Positions 54,356 through 62,273 of a stretch of 64,000 nt of DNA are shown piece after piece (position 1 is the first letter of the stretch; the number at the start of each line of letters is the position of its first letter). This DNA is from SW132 sp038150125. GTDB lineage: Bacteria > Bacteroidota > Rhodothermia > Balneolales > Balneolaceae. Below the pieces are notes generated by a model. The model saw only the letters and a list, made by a program, of their open reading frames with translations, was not told where the DNA came from and searched no databases. The position numbers and the translations under genes were made by a program. Location: assembly GCF_038150125.1 (NCBI RefSeq), contig NZ_JBBVMF010000022.1, positions 19,319-83,318 on the forward strand. Direction: 5' to 3'.

Positions 54356-54457
54356 GTCGTTGTAGCTCAGGCGGTTTCCCGAAGGGATGCCTTGGGCAAG
54401 AGCGTCGGATTCATATCCGCCAGCTGGCGGACGGAGGTTCAAGTTTGCCCCACGATT
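54356..54457 (+). pseudogene. Degenerate tRNA-Met copy 2 with two inserts
   Basis: Shares GTCGTTGTAGCTCAGGCGG, the anticodon 5' side AGAGCGTCGGATTCAT, and the acceptor end CCCCACGATT with the intact gene. It carries ~22 extra bases in the D-loop made of two mini-hairpins (TCCCGAAGGGA, TGCCTTGGGCA) and the 16-bp palindrome TCCGCCAGCTGGCGGA directly after the CAT anticodon, replacing the 3' half of the anticodon arm. Length is 102 instead of 74. Confidence 0.78.
54416..54431. repeat. 16-bp perfect palindrome inserted in a tRNA copy
   Basis: TCCGCCAGCTGGCGGA is its own reverse complement. It lies immediately 3' of the anticodon of degenerate tRNA copy 2 and differs by one base from the palindrome in the broken toxin gene at 45761-45776. 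Confidence 0.65.
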
Positions 54458-54488
54458 TGAAATATTGCTGAAAAGATTGAAATGATAT

Positions 54489-54562
54489 GTCGTGGTAGCT
54501 CAGGTGGTTAGAGCGTCGGATTCATAACCCGGAGGTCGGCGGTTCAATCCCGCCCCACGATA
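54489..54562 (+). tRNA. tRNA-Met (CAT anticodon)
   Basis: A 74-nt cloverleaf: acceptor GTCGTGG pairs with CCACGAT (one G-U pair), D-arm GCTC...GAGC, anticodon loop TTCATAA with CAT, variable loop AGGTC, T-arm GGCGG-TTCAATC-CCGCC, discriminator A. The 3' CCA is not encoded. The anticodon arm TCGGA/CCCGG has one A-C mismatch next to the loop. This is the only intact copy of a three-copy array; elongator identity is favoured by the arm pattern but not proven. Confidence 0.9.
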
Positions 54563-54566
54563 CATT

Positions 54567-54611
54567 AAAAAAAAAGCTCTACTCAATTCAATTTGGGAAG
54601 AGCTTTTTTTA
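54567..54611 (+). terminator. Rho-independent terminator after tRNA-Met
   Basis: AAAAAAAGCTCT pairs with AGAGCTTTTTTT around a ~17-nt loop, starting 5 nt after the tRNA 3' end, with a long T-run. Confidence 0.88.
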
Positions 54612-54654
54612 TTTATACTAACAAAGGAGTGAATAAATACAGAGAGGTCTTCAA

Positions 54655-54810
54655 ATGCATCATGTTTATGTATTATACTCACCACTCTACGATAAAATCT
54701 ACATCGGTGAATCATCTAACCTGGGTGACCGGTTTATAAGCCATAACCTCGAAACTAATAAAGGATGGACTGGTCGTTACAGGCCCTGGGTATTGGTTTT
54801 TGAGTATCTG
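54655..54810 (+). pseudogene. GIY-YIG endonuclease gene, truncated by an IS fragment
   Basis: The first ~50 codons are a clean GIY-YIG domain of the small UPF0213-like group: VYVLYSPLYDKIYIGESSNL, then GRYRPWVLVFEY. The expected second half (the catalytic Glu-bearing stretch and helical end) is absent; from about position 54800 the frame runs into antisense transposase sequence and ends at 54927. The protein would lack half of its active site. Confidence 0.72.
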
Positions 54811-54814
54811 GATC

Positions 54815-54985
54815 ACTACAATATCCAAATTTTCTCATCCATTCCAGAATCGAACTATTCCCGCCAATATTATACTTTACCCGGGCTTGTTCTTTGCTTA
54901 TTTGCCCGTTGGCAACGCGCATTATAATCCCCAACTTAAAACTGTCACTGTAAGTTGGTTGAGGTTTGTTGGGTTTATTTTTCAT
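54815..54985 (-). mobile_element. IS transposase fragment (IS3-type OrfA-like N-terminus)
   Basis: On the minus strand, MKNKPNKPQPTYSDSFKLG starts a helix-turn-helix of IS-type transposases (MRVANGQISKEQARVKYNI, SSILEWMRKFGY). After FGY the frame continues into the antisense of the GIY-YIG gene, so only the first ~57 residues remain. No OrfB or terminal inverted repeats were found. It is the remnant of the insertion that cut the GIY-YIG gene. Confidence 0.68.
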
Positions 54986-55158
54986 CGGCTGATTCCTTAA
55001 ACTGTGTCTACCTATACCAGTATAAGACCCATTAATTATTTCTGAAAGTTCCCTGCAAAACATTCATTGGCATTTTGCCCGCAATACCTTTTTATTATTT
55101 CATTCTTTAACAATGTTTTAGGATGTTCACCGCAGCTTAAGTCATTTCAAAAAAAATT

Positions 55159-56955
55159 ATGCTTCTTCACTATTTCGACTGGATCATCCTTGGCGTCTTT
55201 TTTGCAGCGGTTTTAGGTATTGGGTTATGGTTTTCGAAGACTGCGGGTGAAGACCAGGAACAGTTTTTTCTCGGAGGAAGGAGCATGCCCTGGTGGCTGC
55301 TGGGTGTATCGATGGTGGCTACAACTTTTTCAGCTGATACGCCCAACCTCGTTACCGGGCTGGTGCGTGAAGGGGGTGTGGCCCGTAACTGGGTATGGTG
55401 GTCTTTTTTGATTACGGGAATGGTTACTGTTTTTATCTATGCTCGTCTTTGGAGGCGGTCGGGTGTACTCACCGACCTGGAATTCTACGAGATCAGATAC
55501 AGCGGAAAAGCAGCTTCCTTTCTAAGGGGGTTCCGTGCCATTTATCTCGGTGTGTTATTCAATTGCCTGATCATGGGAACCGTAACCCTTGCCGCTATCA
55601 AGATTGGCTCTGTAATGTTCGGCCTTGCTCCGTGGATCATTGTGGCAGGCAGTTCGGCTATTATAGTAGCCTATTCGGCACTTGGTGGTTTAAAAGGGGT
55701 TATATGGACGGATTTTTTCCAGTTCGGTATTTCCATGGTCGGAGCTTTCTATGCCGCTTATGTCGCCATCGATCAGCCAGAGATCGGCTCGCTTACCGCA
55801 CTTTTTGATCACCCGAACCTGGCGGGTAAACTCGATATGTTTCCAAATATGAATAATCCCTCCCTGGTTATCTCATTGTTCATTATCCCGATCGCTGTGC
55901 AGTGGTGGTCGGTATGGTATCCCGGTTCAGAGCCTGGTGGCGGCGGGTATATTGCGCAACGCATGCTGGCAGCAAAGGATGAAAATCATGCCGTGGGTGC
56001 AACACTGTTATTTAATGTAACTCATTACGCCTTGCGTCCCTGGCCATGGATCATCGTTGCACTCGCTTCACTCGTCCTTTATCCAGACCTTGCCTCAATC
56101 AAGAATGATTTCCCAAACATCGAAGATCAATATTTAGGAAATGATATCGCCTATCCGGTTATGTTAACGCTCCTGTCACCCGGCTGGCTTGGTTTGGTGA
56201 CAGCATCACTGATCGCGGCTTTCATGTCAACTATTAGTACGCATCTGAATTGGGGTTCGTCGTACGTGGTTCACGATTTTTACAGCCGTTTTGTAAAGCC
56301 GGATGCCTCAGAAAAAGAATTGGTGCAGGTGGGGCGTATTTCAACAGTTTTGCTTATGATTATTTCCGGGAGTTTTGCCCTGTTCCTTCTGAAAGACGCC
56401 ACGCAGGCGTTTAATATCCTGTTACTCTCCGGTGCCGGAACGGGTGCTATTTACTTGCTTCGCTGGTTTTGGTGGCGTATCAATGCGTTTACGGAGGTTG
56501 CAGCCATGATCAGCGGAATCGTAACTGCTTTTGTACTTGTGCTGCTGGTAAGTGATGACGCTTTGGCCACTACTTATTTAGATGGGTTTACAGTGAAATT
56601 ATTACTGGCCGTTCTGATCACTTCTGTGGTCTGGATCGTTACGGCGTTCACAACCCGGCCGGAATCCTATGAAACCCTGCGTAAATTTTATGAACTTACG
56701 CACCCCGGGGGACCCGGCTGGGAAAAACTTATCCGGGAATCCAAAGAGCGCGGAGATGAGATCAAAGAAACCGGAAAGTGGGGGGTTCCTCAAAGTATAC
56801 TGATGGTGTTCGTAGGATGTTTCGGGACCTATTCCGCCCTGATAGGAATAGGAAGTTTCCTGTACGGGAATTTTATTACAGCCGGAATTTTAACGCTGGT
56901 TTTCATCATTTCGGCCTATATCATTCAACAATATTTAATAAAAACTAAATTCTGA
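55159..56955 (+). CDS. Sodium:solute symporter (SSS family)
   Basis: A 598-residue transporter with ~14 membrane helices. Family elements: the N-terminal FFLGGRSMPWWLLGVSMV, STFSAD-like ATTFSADTPNLVTGLVREGG, and a C-terminal cytosolic loop (~505-545) before the last helices. It is the first gene of a four-gene set containing a GH109-like enzyme and amino-sugar kinase and nucleotidyltransferase, so an N-acetylhexosamine or related sugar is the best ligand guess. The stop overlaps the next start by one base (TGATG). Confidence 0.87.
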   Translation: MLLHYFDWIILGVFFAAVLGIGLWFSKTAGEDQEQFFLGGRSMPWWLLGVSMVATTFSADTPNLVTGLVREGGVARNWVWWSFLITGMVTVFIYARLWRRSGVLTDLEFYEIRYSGKAASFLRGFRAIYLGVLFNCLIMGTVTLAAIKIGSVMFGLAPWIIVAGSSAIIVAYSALGGLKGVIWTDFFQFGISMVGAFYAAYVAIDQPEIGSLTALFDHPNLAGKLDMFPNMNNPSLVISLFIIPIAVQWWSVWYPGSEPGGGGYIAQRMLAAKDENHAVGATLLFNVTHYALRPWPWIIVALASLVLYPDLASIKNDFPNIEDQYLGNDIAYPVMLTLLSPGWLGLVTASLIAAFMSTISTHLNWGSSYVVHDFYSRFVKPDASEKELVQVGRISTVLLMIISGSFALFLLKDATQAFNILLLSGAGTGAIYLLRWFWWRINAFTEVAAMISGIVTAFVLVLLVSDDALATTYLDGFTVKLLLAVLITSVVWIVTAFTTRPESYETLRKFYELTHPGGPGWEKLIRESKERGDEIKETGKWGVPQSILMVFVGCFGTYSALIGIGSFLYGNFITAGILTLVFIISAYIIQQYLIKTKF

Positions 56956-58313
56956 TGAGTAATTTTACACGCCGCAAATTTCTTCAATCGGCATCCGTAC
57001 TTGCAGCCGGCACTTTAACGCTTCCATCTTTTGTTCGAGCCGGCTCCCCCAATACGTCAAATACCGTTCGTATCGGTTTTATTGGAACGGGTTTGAGAGG
57101 ACGAAATCATGTGAATAATCTGCTGAGTTACGAAGGCGTTCGCTGCCCGGCTTTTTGCGATATCGATCCGGATGCTATCGCCAAAACCAAAGAGATATTT
57201 TCCGATAAAGGAAAAGAGGACCCCGAAGTTTATACGGGCAGCGAACAGGCGTACCTGGATATGCTTGAAAAAGAGGACCTGGACGGTGTTATCATAGCAA
57301 CGAACTGGAAATGGCATACCCCTATGTGTCTTGCCGCCATGCGCAGCGGTGTTTATACAGGTGTGGAAGTTTCAGGCGCGTTTTCAGTAAATGAATGCTG
57401 GGAACTGGTAAGAACACATCAGCAGACGGGGACCCATCTGTTTTTTCTGGAGAATGTGAATTACCGGCGAGATGTTCTGGCCGTCTTAAATATGGTAAGA
57501 GATAATGTGTTTGGCGAGCTGGTACATTTGAGAGGCGGCTATCAGCATGATCTTCGCCAGGTCAAATTCAATGACGGGGAAGGCGGCTTGGTCTATGGAA
57601 GTAACAGTTACGGCGAAGCCCGGTGGAGAACCGAACATTCCATTCGCCGAAATGGAGAACTATACCCCACGCACGGGCTAGGGCCGTTGAATGCGATGCT
57701 GGATGTGAACAGGGGAAATCGTCTGACGACTATTTCATCCTTTGCCAGCAAAGCCAAAGGACTCAATCAGTATGTGCTCGATCATCCCGACGGCGGTGAA
57801 GATCATCCGTACGAAAATATTAATTGGAAGCTGGGAGATATTGTTACGTCCCATATTTCAACGGCTAATGGAGAAACCATCATTTTAACTCACGATACGA
57901 ATCTCCCGCGACCCTATTCACTTGGGTTCAGAGTTCAGGGGGTTAAAGGAATTGCCGAATTTGATTATCACACCCGAAGAGTGCACGCGGAAGGAATCTC
58001 GAACGATCATAGCTGGGATGAGTGGGAAGTCTGGTTCGAAAAATACGATCATGAACTTTGGAGAAAGTATGGAGATATTGCTATAGATGGCGGTCATGGC
58101 GGTATGGATTATTTCCTGGACCGGGCTTTTATTGAAAGCGTGAAAGCAGATGCTCCTGCAGCTATTGATGTATATGATGCGGCTGTGATGCGGGTAATTA
58201 CGCCGTTATCTGAAGCTTCTATAAGAGAAGGAGGAACGCCTCAGCACATACCGGATTTCACTGACGGAAAGTGGATCCACAGAAAGCCTGTTTTTGCGTT
58301 GGGCCAATGGTAA
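56955..58313 (+). CDS. GH109-like / Gfo-Idh-MocA family enzyme with Tat signal
   Basis: A 452-residue exported enzyme. A twin-arginine leader (TRRKFLQSASVLAAG) precedes an NAD-binding Rossmann fold (IGFIGTGLRGRNH) and the substrate domain. The segment YPTHGLGPLNAMLDVNRGNR is the GH109 alpha-N-acetylgalactosaminidase pattern, with the likely catalytic His/Tyr region; the mechanism uses tightly bound NAD. Tat export fits folding with NAD in the cytoplasm before export. It could release GalNAc for the co-encoded transporter. Other Gfo/Idh/MocA glycosidases or dehydrogenases remain possible. Confidence 0.8.
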   Translation: MSNFTRRKFLQSASVLAAGTLTLPSFVRAGSPNTSNTVRIGFIGTGLRGRNHVNNLLSYEGVRCPAFCDIDPDAIAKTKEIFSDKGKEDPEVYTGSEQAYLDMLEKEDLDGVIIATNWKWHTPMCLAAMRSGVYTGVEVSGAFSVNECWELVRTHQQTGTHLFFLENVNYRRDVLAVLNMVRDNVFGELVHLRGGYQHDLRQVKFNDGEGGLVYGSNSYGEARWRTEHSIRRNGELYPTHGLGPLNAMLDVNRGNRLTTISSFASKAKGLNQYVLDHPDGGEDHPYENINWKLGDIVTSHISTANGETIILTHDTNLPRPYSLGFRVQGVKGIAEFDYHTRRVHAEGISNDHSWDEWEVWFEKYDHELWRKYGDIAIDGGHGGMDYFLDRAFIESVKADAPAAIDVYDAAVMRVITPLSEASIREGGTPQHIPDFTDGKWIHRKPVFALGQW

Positions 58314-58348
58314 TTTTCAACCATATTGAAACTTTTAAATAACTCATT

Positions 58349-59239
58349 ATGCCATCACTTGTAATACTTGCAGCGGGAATGGGGAGCAGATACGGAGGCA
58401 CCAAGCAGTTTTCAACCTTCGGCCCATATGATCATCTTATTATAGATTACACTATTTATGATGCTATTGAATCTGGTTTTGAAACTATTATTTTTGTGAT
58501 TCGAAAAGAGATTGAGACGACATTTAACGAGTCGGTGTTCAATAATTGGAAGGGAAAAATTGATCTGCGTGTCGTATATCAAGAGCTGAATTCCCTTCCG
58601 GAGCAGTATGAGGTTTTAAAGGGGAGAACCAAGCCCTGGGGAACGGCACACGCCGTATGGATGGCAGAAAGTGAAATTGAAGGCCCTTTCGCCATCGCCA
58701 ATGCGGATGATTTCTATGGGCGGGAAGCAATAAAAAAATCATGCGATCAGCTTCAGAAAATGTCTCCTGACAAAAACAGCGCGTTTGTTATCGGTTATGA
58801 ATTGGGTAACACGCTGAGTCCCAACGGCTCGGTTTCAAGAGCTTTATGTAATGTGGATGATGACGGCAATCTTATTGAAATCGAAGAGCTAACATCAATT
58901 CAAAAGAAAGCCGGGAAGATCGTCTCAGTTGCCGGCGAAAATGAACGAGAACTTCATCCCGATGATCTGATATCGATGAATTTAATGGGATTTACTCCCC
59001 CTGTGTTTGAGGCTATTCGAAAAGGGTTCGATCAATTTTACCACAATCTTAACCCAGGAAGCAGTGAAGAATTTTACCTTGCCAATGTACTCACCCGCCT
59101 ATTAAATAAGGGGGTGGATATACCGGTGATCCCAACAAATAGTCAGTGGTTTGGGGTTACTTACAGTGAGGACAAAGATTGGGTGAACAGGGAGCTTGCC
59201 GAACTTCATGAATTAGGAGCCTATCCTGATGAACTCTGA
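58349..59239 (+). CDS. NDP-sugar pyrophosphorylase-like nucleotidyltransferase
   Basis: A 296-residue nucleotidyltransferase with the N-terminal LAAGMGSRYGGTKQ (nucleotide and Mg binding) and a metal-binding-type ANADDFYG. Overlaps the kinase gene by 11 bp. With a HexNAc-1-kinase downstream it would convert HexNAc-1-phosphate and UTP to UDP-HexNAc, a salvage route. Specificity for UTP or other nucleotides is not visible from sequence. Confidence 0.8.
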   Translation: MPSLVILAAGMGSRYGGTKQFSTFGPYDHLIIDYTIYDAIESGFETIIFVIRKEIETTFNESVFNNWKGKIDLRVVYQELNSLPEQYEVLKGRTKPWGTAHAVWMAESEIEGPFAIANADDFYGREAIKKSCDQLQKMSPDKNSAFVIGYELGNTLSPNGSVSRALCNVDDDGNLIEIEELTSIQKKAGKIVSVAGENERELHPDDLISMNLMGFTPPVFEAIRKGFDQFYHNLNPGSSEEFYLANVLTRLLNKGVDIPVIPTNSQWFGVTYSEDKDWVNRELAELHELGAYPDEL

Positions 59240-60293
59240 CCAAAACATAAAAGAAGTACTTTCTTATTATCCTATTCCGACAAGTTATCCTATTCCGACA
59301 AGGTCAGTAACCATTGAACCGGTCAAAACCGGGCTCATCCACAACTCTTATAAAATACATTCGAAGAATGATAAATACTTTCTTCAGCAAATAAATACTG
59401 ATGTATTTAATGGCGTTGCCGGCCTTATGAATAACATCGCCCTGGTGACGAATACCCTGTCTGAATCATATAAGAATTCACCCTTTGAAACCTTGCAGAT
59501 TCTGAGAACAAATGAAGGTGAGCTATATAAACAAACAGATAATGAAGCATGGAGGATCTATCTCTTTAAAGATCATCTGTTTGGTTACGATACTCCGACA
59601 AATAGGGAAATGGTGAAGGAGGCAGGGATCGCTTTTGCCCGTTTTGTAAAATCACTGTCGGCCGTCGACCCGAGTCTGCTTTCAGTAACCATACCTGATT
59701 TCCATTCTATGGAATATCGACTGTTTCAACTCAGAGAAGCTTCCGAAAACAGATCTTCGCTCCTCTCCGGGGTGCGAGTCCTGAAAGACCAGATAGACCA
59801 TTACAGCCAGCTGCTTTTACCGCTCGAATATGCGATGAAAAATGGGGAGCTTCCAGTGCGTGTCACCCATAATGATTCTAAATTTAACAATCTTCTTTTT
59901 GACGAAGACGGAAAGGCCCGGTGTGTCGTTGATCTTGATACCGTTATGCCGGGTATTATCCATTTTGATGTGGGAGACTGTCTGAGAACATTAACTCCCA
60001 CAACTGCAGAAGATGAATCGGATTTAGAAAAGATCGAGTTGAGAGCGGACTACCAAGGTGCGTTTTTAGAAGGGTATACCGGGAATGCATCCGGTTGGCT
60101 GACCGCGGAAGAATTCAACTATTTACCTTATGCTGCCCCATATATGGCATTGATTATGGGGATACGGTTTCTAACTGATCACCTGAATGGTAATGTGTAT
60201 TATTCCATTGATTACCCTGAACACAACTTGGTTAGGGCAAAAAATCAGGCTGAAGTGACGAGGCAGTTTTTAGACCGATTTCCCCTCAGCTAG
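59229..60293 (+). CDS. Aminoglycoside-phosphotransferase-fold sugar kinase, NahK-like
   Basis: A 354-residue kinase of the APH fold. The catalytic loop is VTHNDSKFNNLLFD (Asp216), followed by VVDLDTVMPG with the metal-binding Asp, as in N-acetylhexosamine 1-kinase (NahK). The HND catalytic loop and downstream GDCLRT favour that group. The N-terminus contains an 18-bp tandem repeat (YPIPTS-YPIPTR). Last gene of the operon. Confidence 0.78.
   Translation: MNSDQNIKEVLSYYPIPTSYPIPTRSVTIEPVKTGLIHNSYKIHSKNDKYFLQQINTDVFNGVAGLMNNIALVTNTLSESYKNSPFETLQILRTNEGELYKQTDNEAWRIYLFKDHLFGYDTPTNREMVKEAGIAFARFVKSLSAVDPSLLSVTIPDFHSMEYRLFQLREASENRSSLLSGVRVLKDQIDHYSQLLLPLEYAMKNGELPVRVTHNDSKFNNLLFDEDGKARCVVDLDTVMPGIIHFDVGDCLRTLTPTTAEDESDLEKIELRADYQGAFLEGYTGNASGWLTAEEFNYLPYAAPYMALIMGIRFLTDHLNGNVYYSIDYPEHNLVRAKNQAEVTRQFLDRFPLS
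59267..59302 (+). repeat. Perfect 18-bp tandem duplication inside the kinase start
   Basis: The unit TTATCCTATTCCGACAAG occurs twice back to back, in frame, adding six residues (YPIPTS/R) near the N-terminus of the kinase. Identical copies suggest a recent slippage event. Confidence 0.85.
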
Positions 60294-60433
60294 AACACTA
60301 TGATATTCTTTAACGTGGGTTTAAATGAAGCTCAGGAAACTCAGCAGCATGGATCGGGCGGAATTTTAAGCAGCCATTTGAATTCGATCTGAATAAACGG
60401 TTAATCGATCCGGAATTTTGGTCTAAGCACGTG

Positions 60434-60583
60434 TCACTGAAGGGCTGTAAGGTAACCGATACTTGCCGGACCCCAGCCGGGTTTCCAGACTTTACGGTTT
60501 AAAGCACTTATTATGTCAATGTTTGATTTATTCTCAAAACGTTCTAAATATTCCTCACAGTAGTTATCGTGCATTTTCGCCAT
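60434..60583 (-). CDS. Small hypothetical protein (49 aa)
   Basis: Its ATG at 60583 overlaps the stop of the upstream 72-residue gene (TAATG), implying coupled translation. The protein begins MAKMHDNYCEEYLERF and ends KPGWGPASIGYLTALQ. It resembles, from memory, short Bacteroidota proteins with a GWG-A-YL motif that are normally longer, so this one may be truncated. Below the length of many gene callers. Confidence 0.45.
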   Translation of the reverse strand: MAKMHDNYCEEYLERFENKSNIDIISALNRKVWKPGWGPASIGYLTALQ

Positions 60584-60801
60584 TATGCTTCCTTCATCAG
60601 TATTTTTAGGTGATCAACAGCTTCGGGACCGGCATCTTTGATGCATTCGACGATGTTAGAAATCTGATTTTTTTGGAGCCCGGTGATGTTTGCTCGGATC
60701 TTGCCTTTAGAATTTGTACCAATCACAATATTTTCAGCATCGAGAACAAGCTGGAAGCGAAGTACGGAGGTGGTGTTTTTTGAAGATGGTAAATGAGTCA
60801 T
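60583..60801 (-). CDS. Small hypothetical protein (72 aa)
   Basis: A 72-residue soluble protein with an N-terminal strand pair (VLRFQLVLDAENIVIGTNSK) and a helical end (VECIKDAGPEAVDHLKILMK). No known domain. It is the first of two overlapping small genes on the minus strand, downstream of the HexNAc operon. The overlap supports both being real. Confidence 0.5.
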   Translation of the reverse strand: MTHLPSSKNTTSVLRFQLVLDAENIVIGTNSKGKIRANITGLQKNQISNIVECIKDAGPEAVDHLKILMKEA

Positions 60802-61240
60802 GGATAATACTTGAAGTTAAATCTTTGGCAAGCATACCATTATTACCGTAAGAAAGGCATAATAGCGCTTTAGCAGTATTTTTTAATCGCTCTGCAAGTT
60901 GCCGTTAAATCAGCGAGTGGGAATTTAGGGAGCACTGATTTCCAAGTCAATTTAAAAGAGAAATCTAATATTTCTATTTGGATGCTTATTTTTATCCACA
61001 AAAAAAGCGAAGTTCTTCATCCAGTATTAGATAAGGTCATTCCTATCTATCAACCCTGACTATGTGATAATCAGTGCGGATTTAGGAGACGATGAAACCA
61101 GGTCTGACCATTGAGAAAATGAGACTACACTTCTTGGAATAACCGATTCAAGTGGTCATGATTATATAATGATCCACTTTACTTAAAATTTAGAAGTTAT
61201 TGTTAAGTATTTGGAAGCAAATTAAGCCCGATGTATGAAT
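60802..61240. other. Intergenic stretch without recognisable gene
   Basis: About 440 bases, A/T-rich with stops in all frames. It may include the promoter of the two small minus-strand genes. Nothing else seen. Confidence 0.35.
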
Positions 61241-61320
61241 AGGAACGGCTGATGGGATTGTCGCAGTGTGGTGTGAGAGGCACACCGTGAGCTTTTGGCT
61301 CATGGCAATCAACTCGATTA
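61241..61320 (+). other. Possible 3' remnant of a group II intron (domain V-VI-like)
   Basis: Two neighbouring hairpins, GGTGTG-AGAGG-CACACC (61270-61286) and CCGTGAGC with GGCTCATGG (61285-61305), precede AACTCGATTAT. This order, with GGTGTGAGAGG before the last hairpin and CTCGATTAT at the end, resembles the 3' end of bacterial group II introns as I remember them. No reverse transcriptase or 5' intron end is in the window, and the domain V-like stem (GGAACGGCTGATGG...) is imperfect. Tentative. Confidence 0.35.
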
Positions 61321-61329
61321 TACTGCCGG

Positions 61330-61749
61330 TTAAATTTGGTATGGCAACAAAAATTGTCTGTATTTTGAACCTAATCCTGGAAATGAATAAAGCCCATTAT
61401 CTTTCCGGAATTTTGATTCTTGAATATTTTCCATCTCAGAAAAAATGATATTGAAAAGTTCATCATGATCATACAAAAACCAAATTCCTCTTGAGGATCT
61501 GAAAGCGATATAAATATCTTTTTCCAAATATTTCTTATCAAAAGTTAAACGCCCTTTAAGCTGAACTTTTAAAAAGATTATCCCATCAACATGTTGAGCA
61601 ATAAAATCAGCCCATTGCCAATCATCAGTCAATCTATGTGTTACAAAACCATAGTCAGCTAAAACTGCTGAAATCTTTTGGTAATTATAATTCTCATTTC
61701 GTTTCGAATTGAGATCAGAGTATTTGATTTCTGATAAATCTAAGGGCAT
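61330..61749 (-). CDS. Hypothetical protein, possibly PD-(D/E)XK-like
   Basis: A 139-residue protein without signal peptide. The pattern TDDWQWADFIAQHVDG followed by FLKVQLKGR resembles the D...(E/Q)xK core of PD-(D/E)XK nuclease folds, but it is too weak to assign activity. It opens right beside the putative intron remnant on an accessory stretch. Proteins of this look are common in Bacteroidota genomes and are uncharacterised. Confidence 0.6.
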   Translation of the reverse strand: MPLDLSEIKYSDLNSKRNENYNYQKISAVLADYGFVTHRLTDDWQWADFIAQHVDGIIFLKVQLKGRLTFDKKYLEKDIYIAFRSSRGIWFLYDHDELFNIIFSEMENIQESKFRKDNGLYSFPGLGSKYRQFLLPYQI

Positions 61750-62093
61750 AGTTTATAATTAGACAGTTTAACGCCTCTGCAACTAACTGGCGTAGGGATG
61801 GAGGTTGAATTAGCAACTAACGAAAGATGAGTTGTAAAACCAAGGGAGGTATAGAATTGGCGAGGTGTGTCCACTTTATGACCTCGTTATACTGTATAAT
61901 CCATCATTTCTGAAGATATAGCCCTCGGAAGGACAGATCGTGACGGTAGAGTTTTAAACTTTCTATAATTATTTTAATATTGACTGTATTATTAGGTCTT
62001 TTTTAATTCTTTGAAGATAGTTCATTTCATATTGCAATTTTTATTTGGGATGCGGAACCATTTTAATTTAAAGCGAATCCGATTATGGTATGA
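61750..62093. other. Intergenic, degraded-looking region
   Basis: About 340 bases between the divergent hypothetical gene and the oxidoreductase frame. A short inverted repeat ACGCC...GGCGT (61771-61795) was noted but does not fit an attC site. No gene supported. The in-frame stop that bounds the oxidoreductase frame is TGA at 62091-62093. Confidence 0.35.
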
Positions 62094-62273
62094 GATTCAG
62101 GCTCATCAGAAACCAAGAAGTCAGTCAAAGATTTAGAAGCAAAATCGTATTCTGATCCCATTCAGAATTTCGGTCAAAACATTCAATTTACCCCTGATTA
62201 TTACTTTGTCCCTCATAATGAAGAAGAGGTCGTTGAAATTTTAAACAGACACTCGGAGGATCAGATTCGGGCA

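Noticed and set aside
61750..61800. Inverted repeat ACGCC...GGCGT suggesting an integron attC site
   Set aside because: No flanking RYYYAAC/GTTRRRY core pair and no integrase or cassette array; spacing does not fit.
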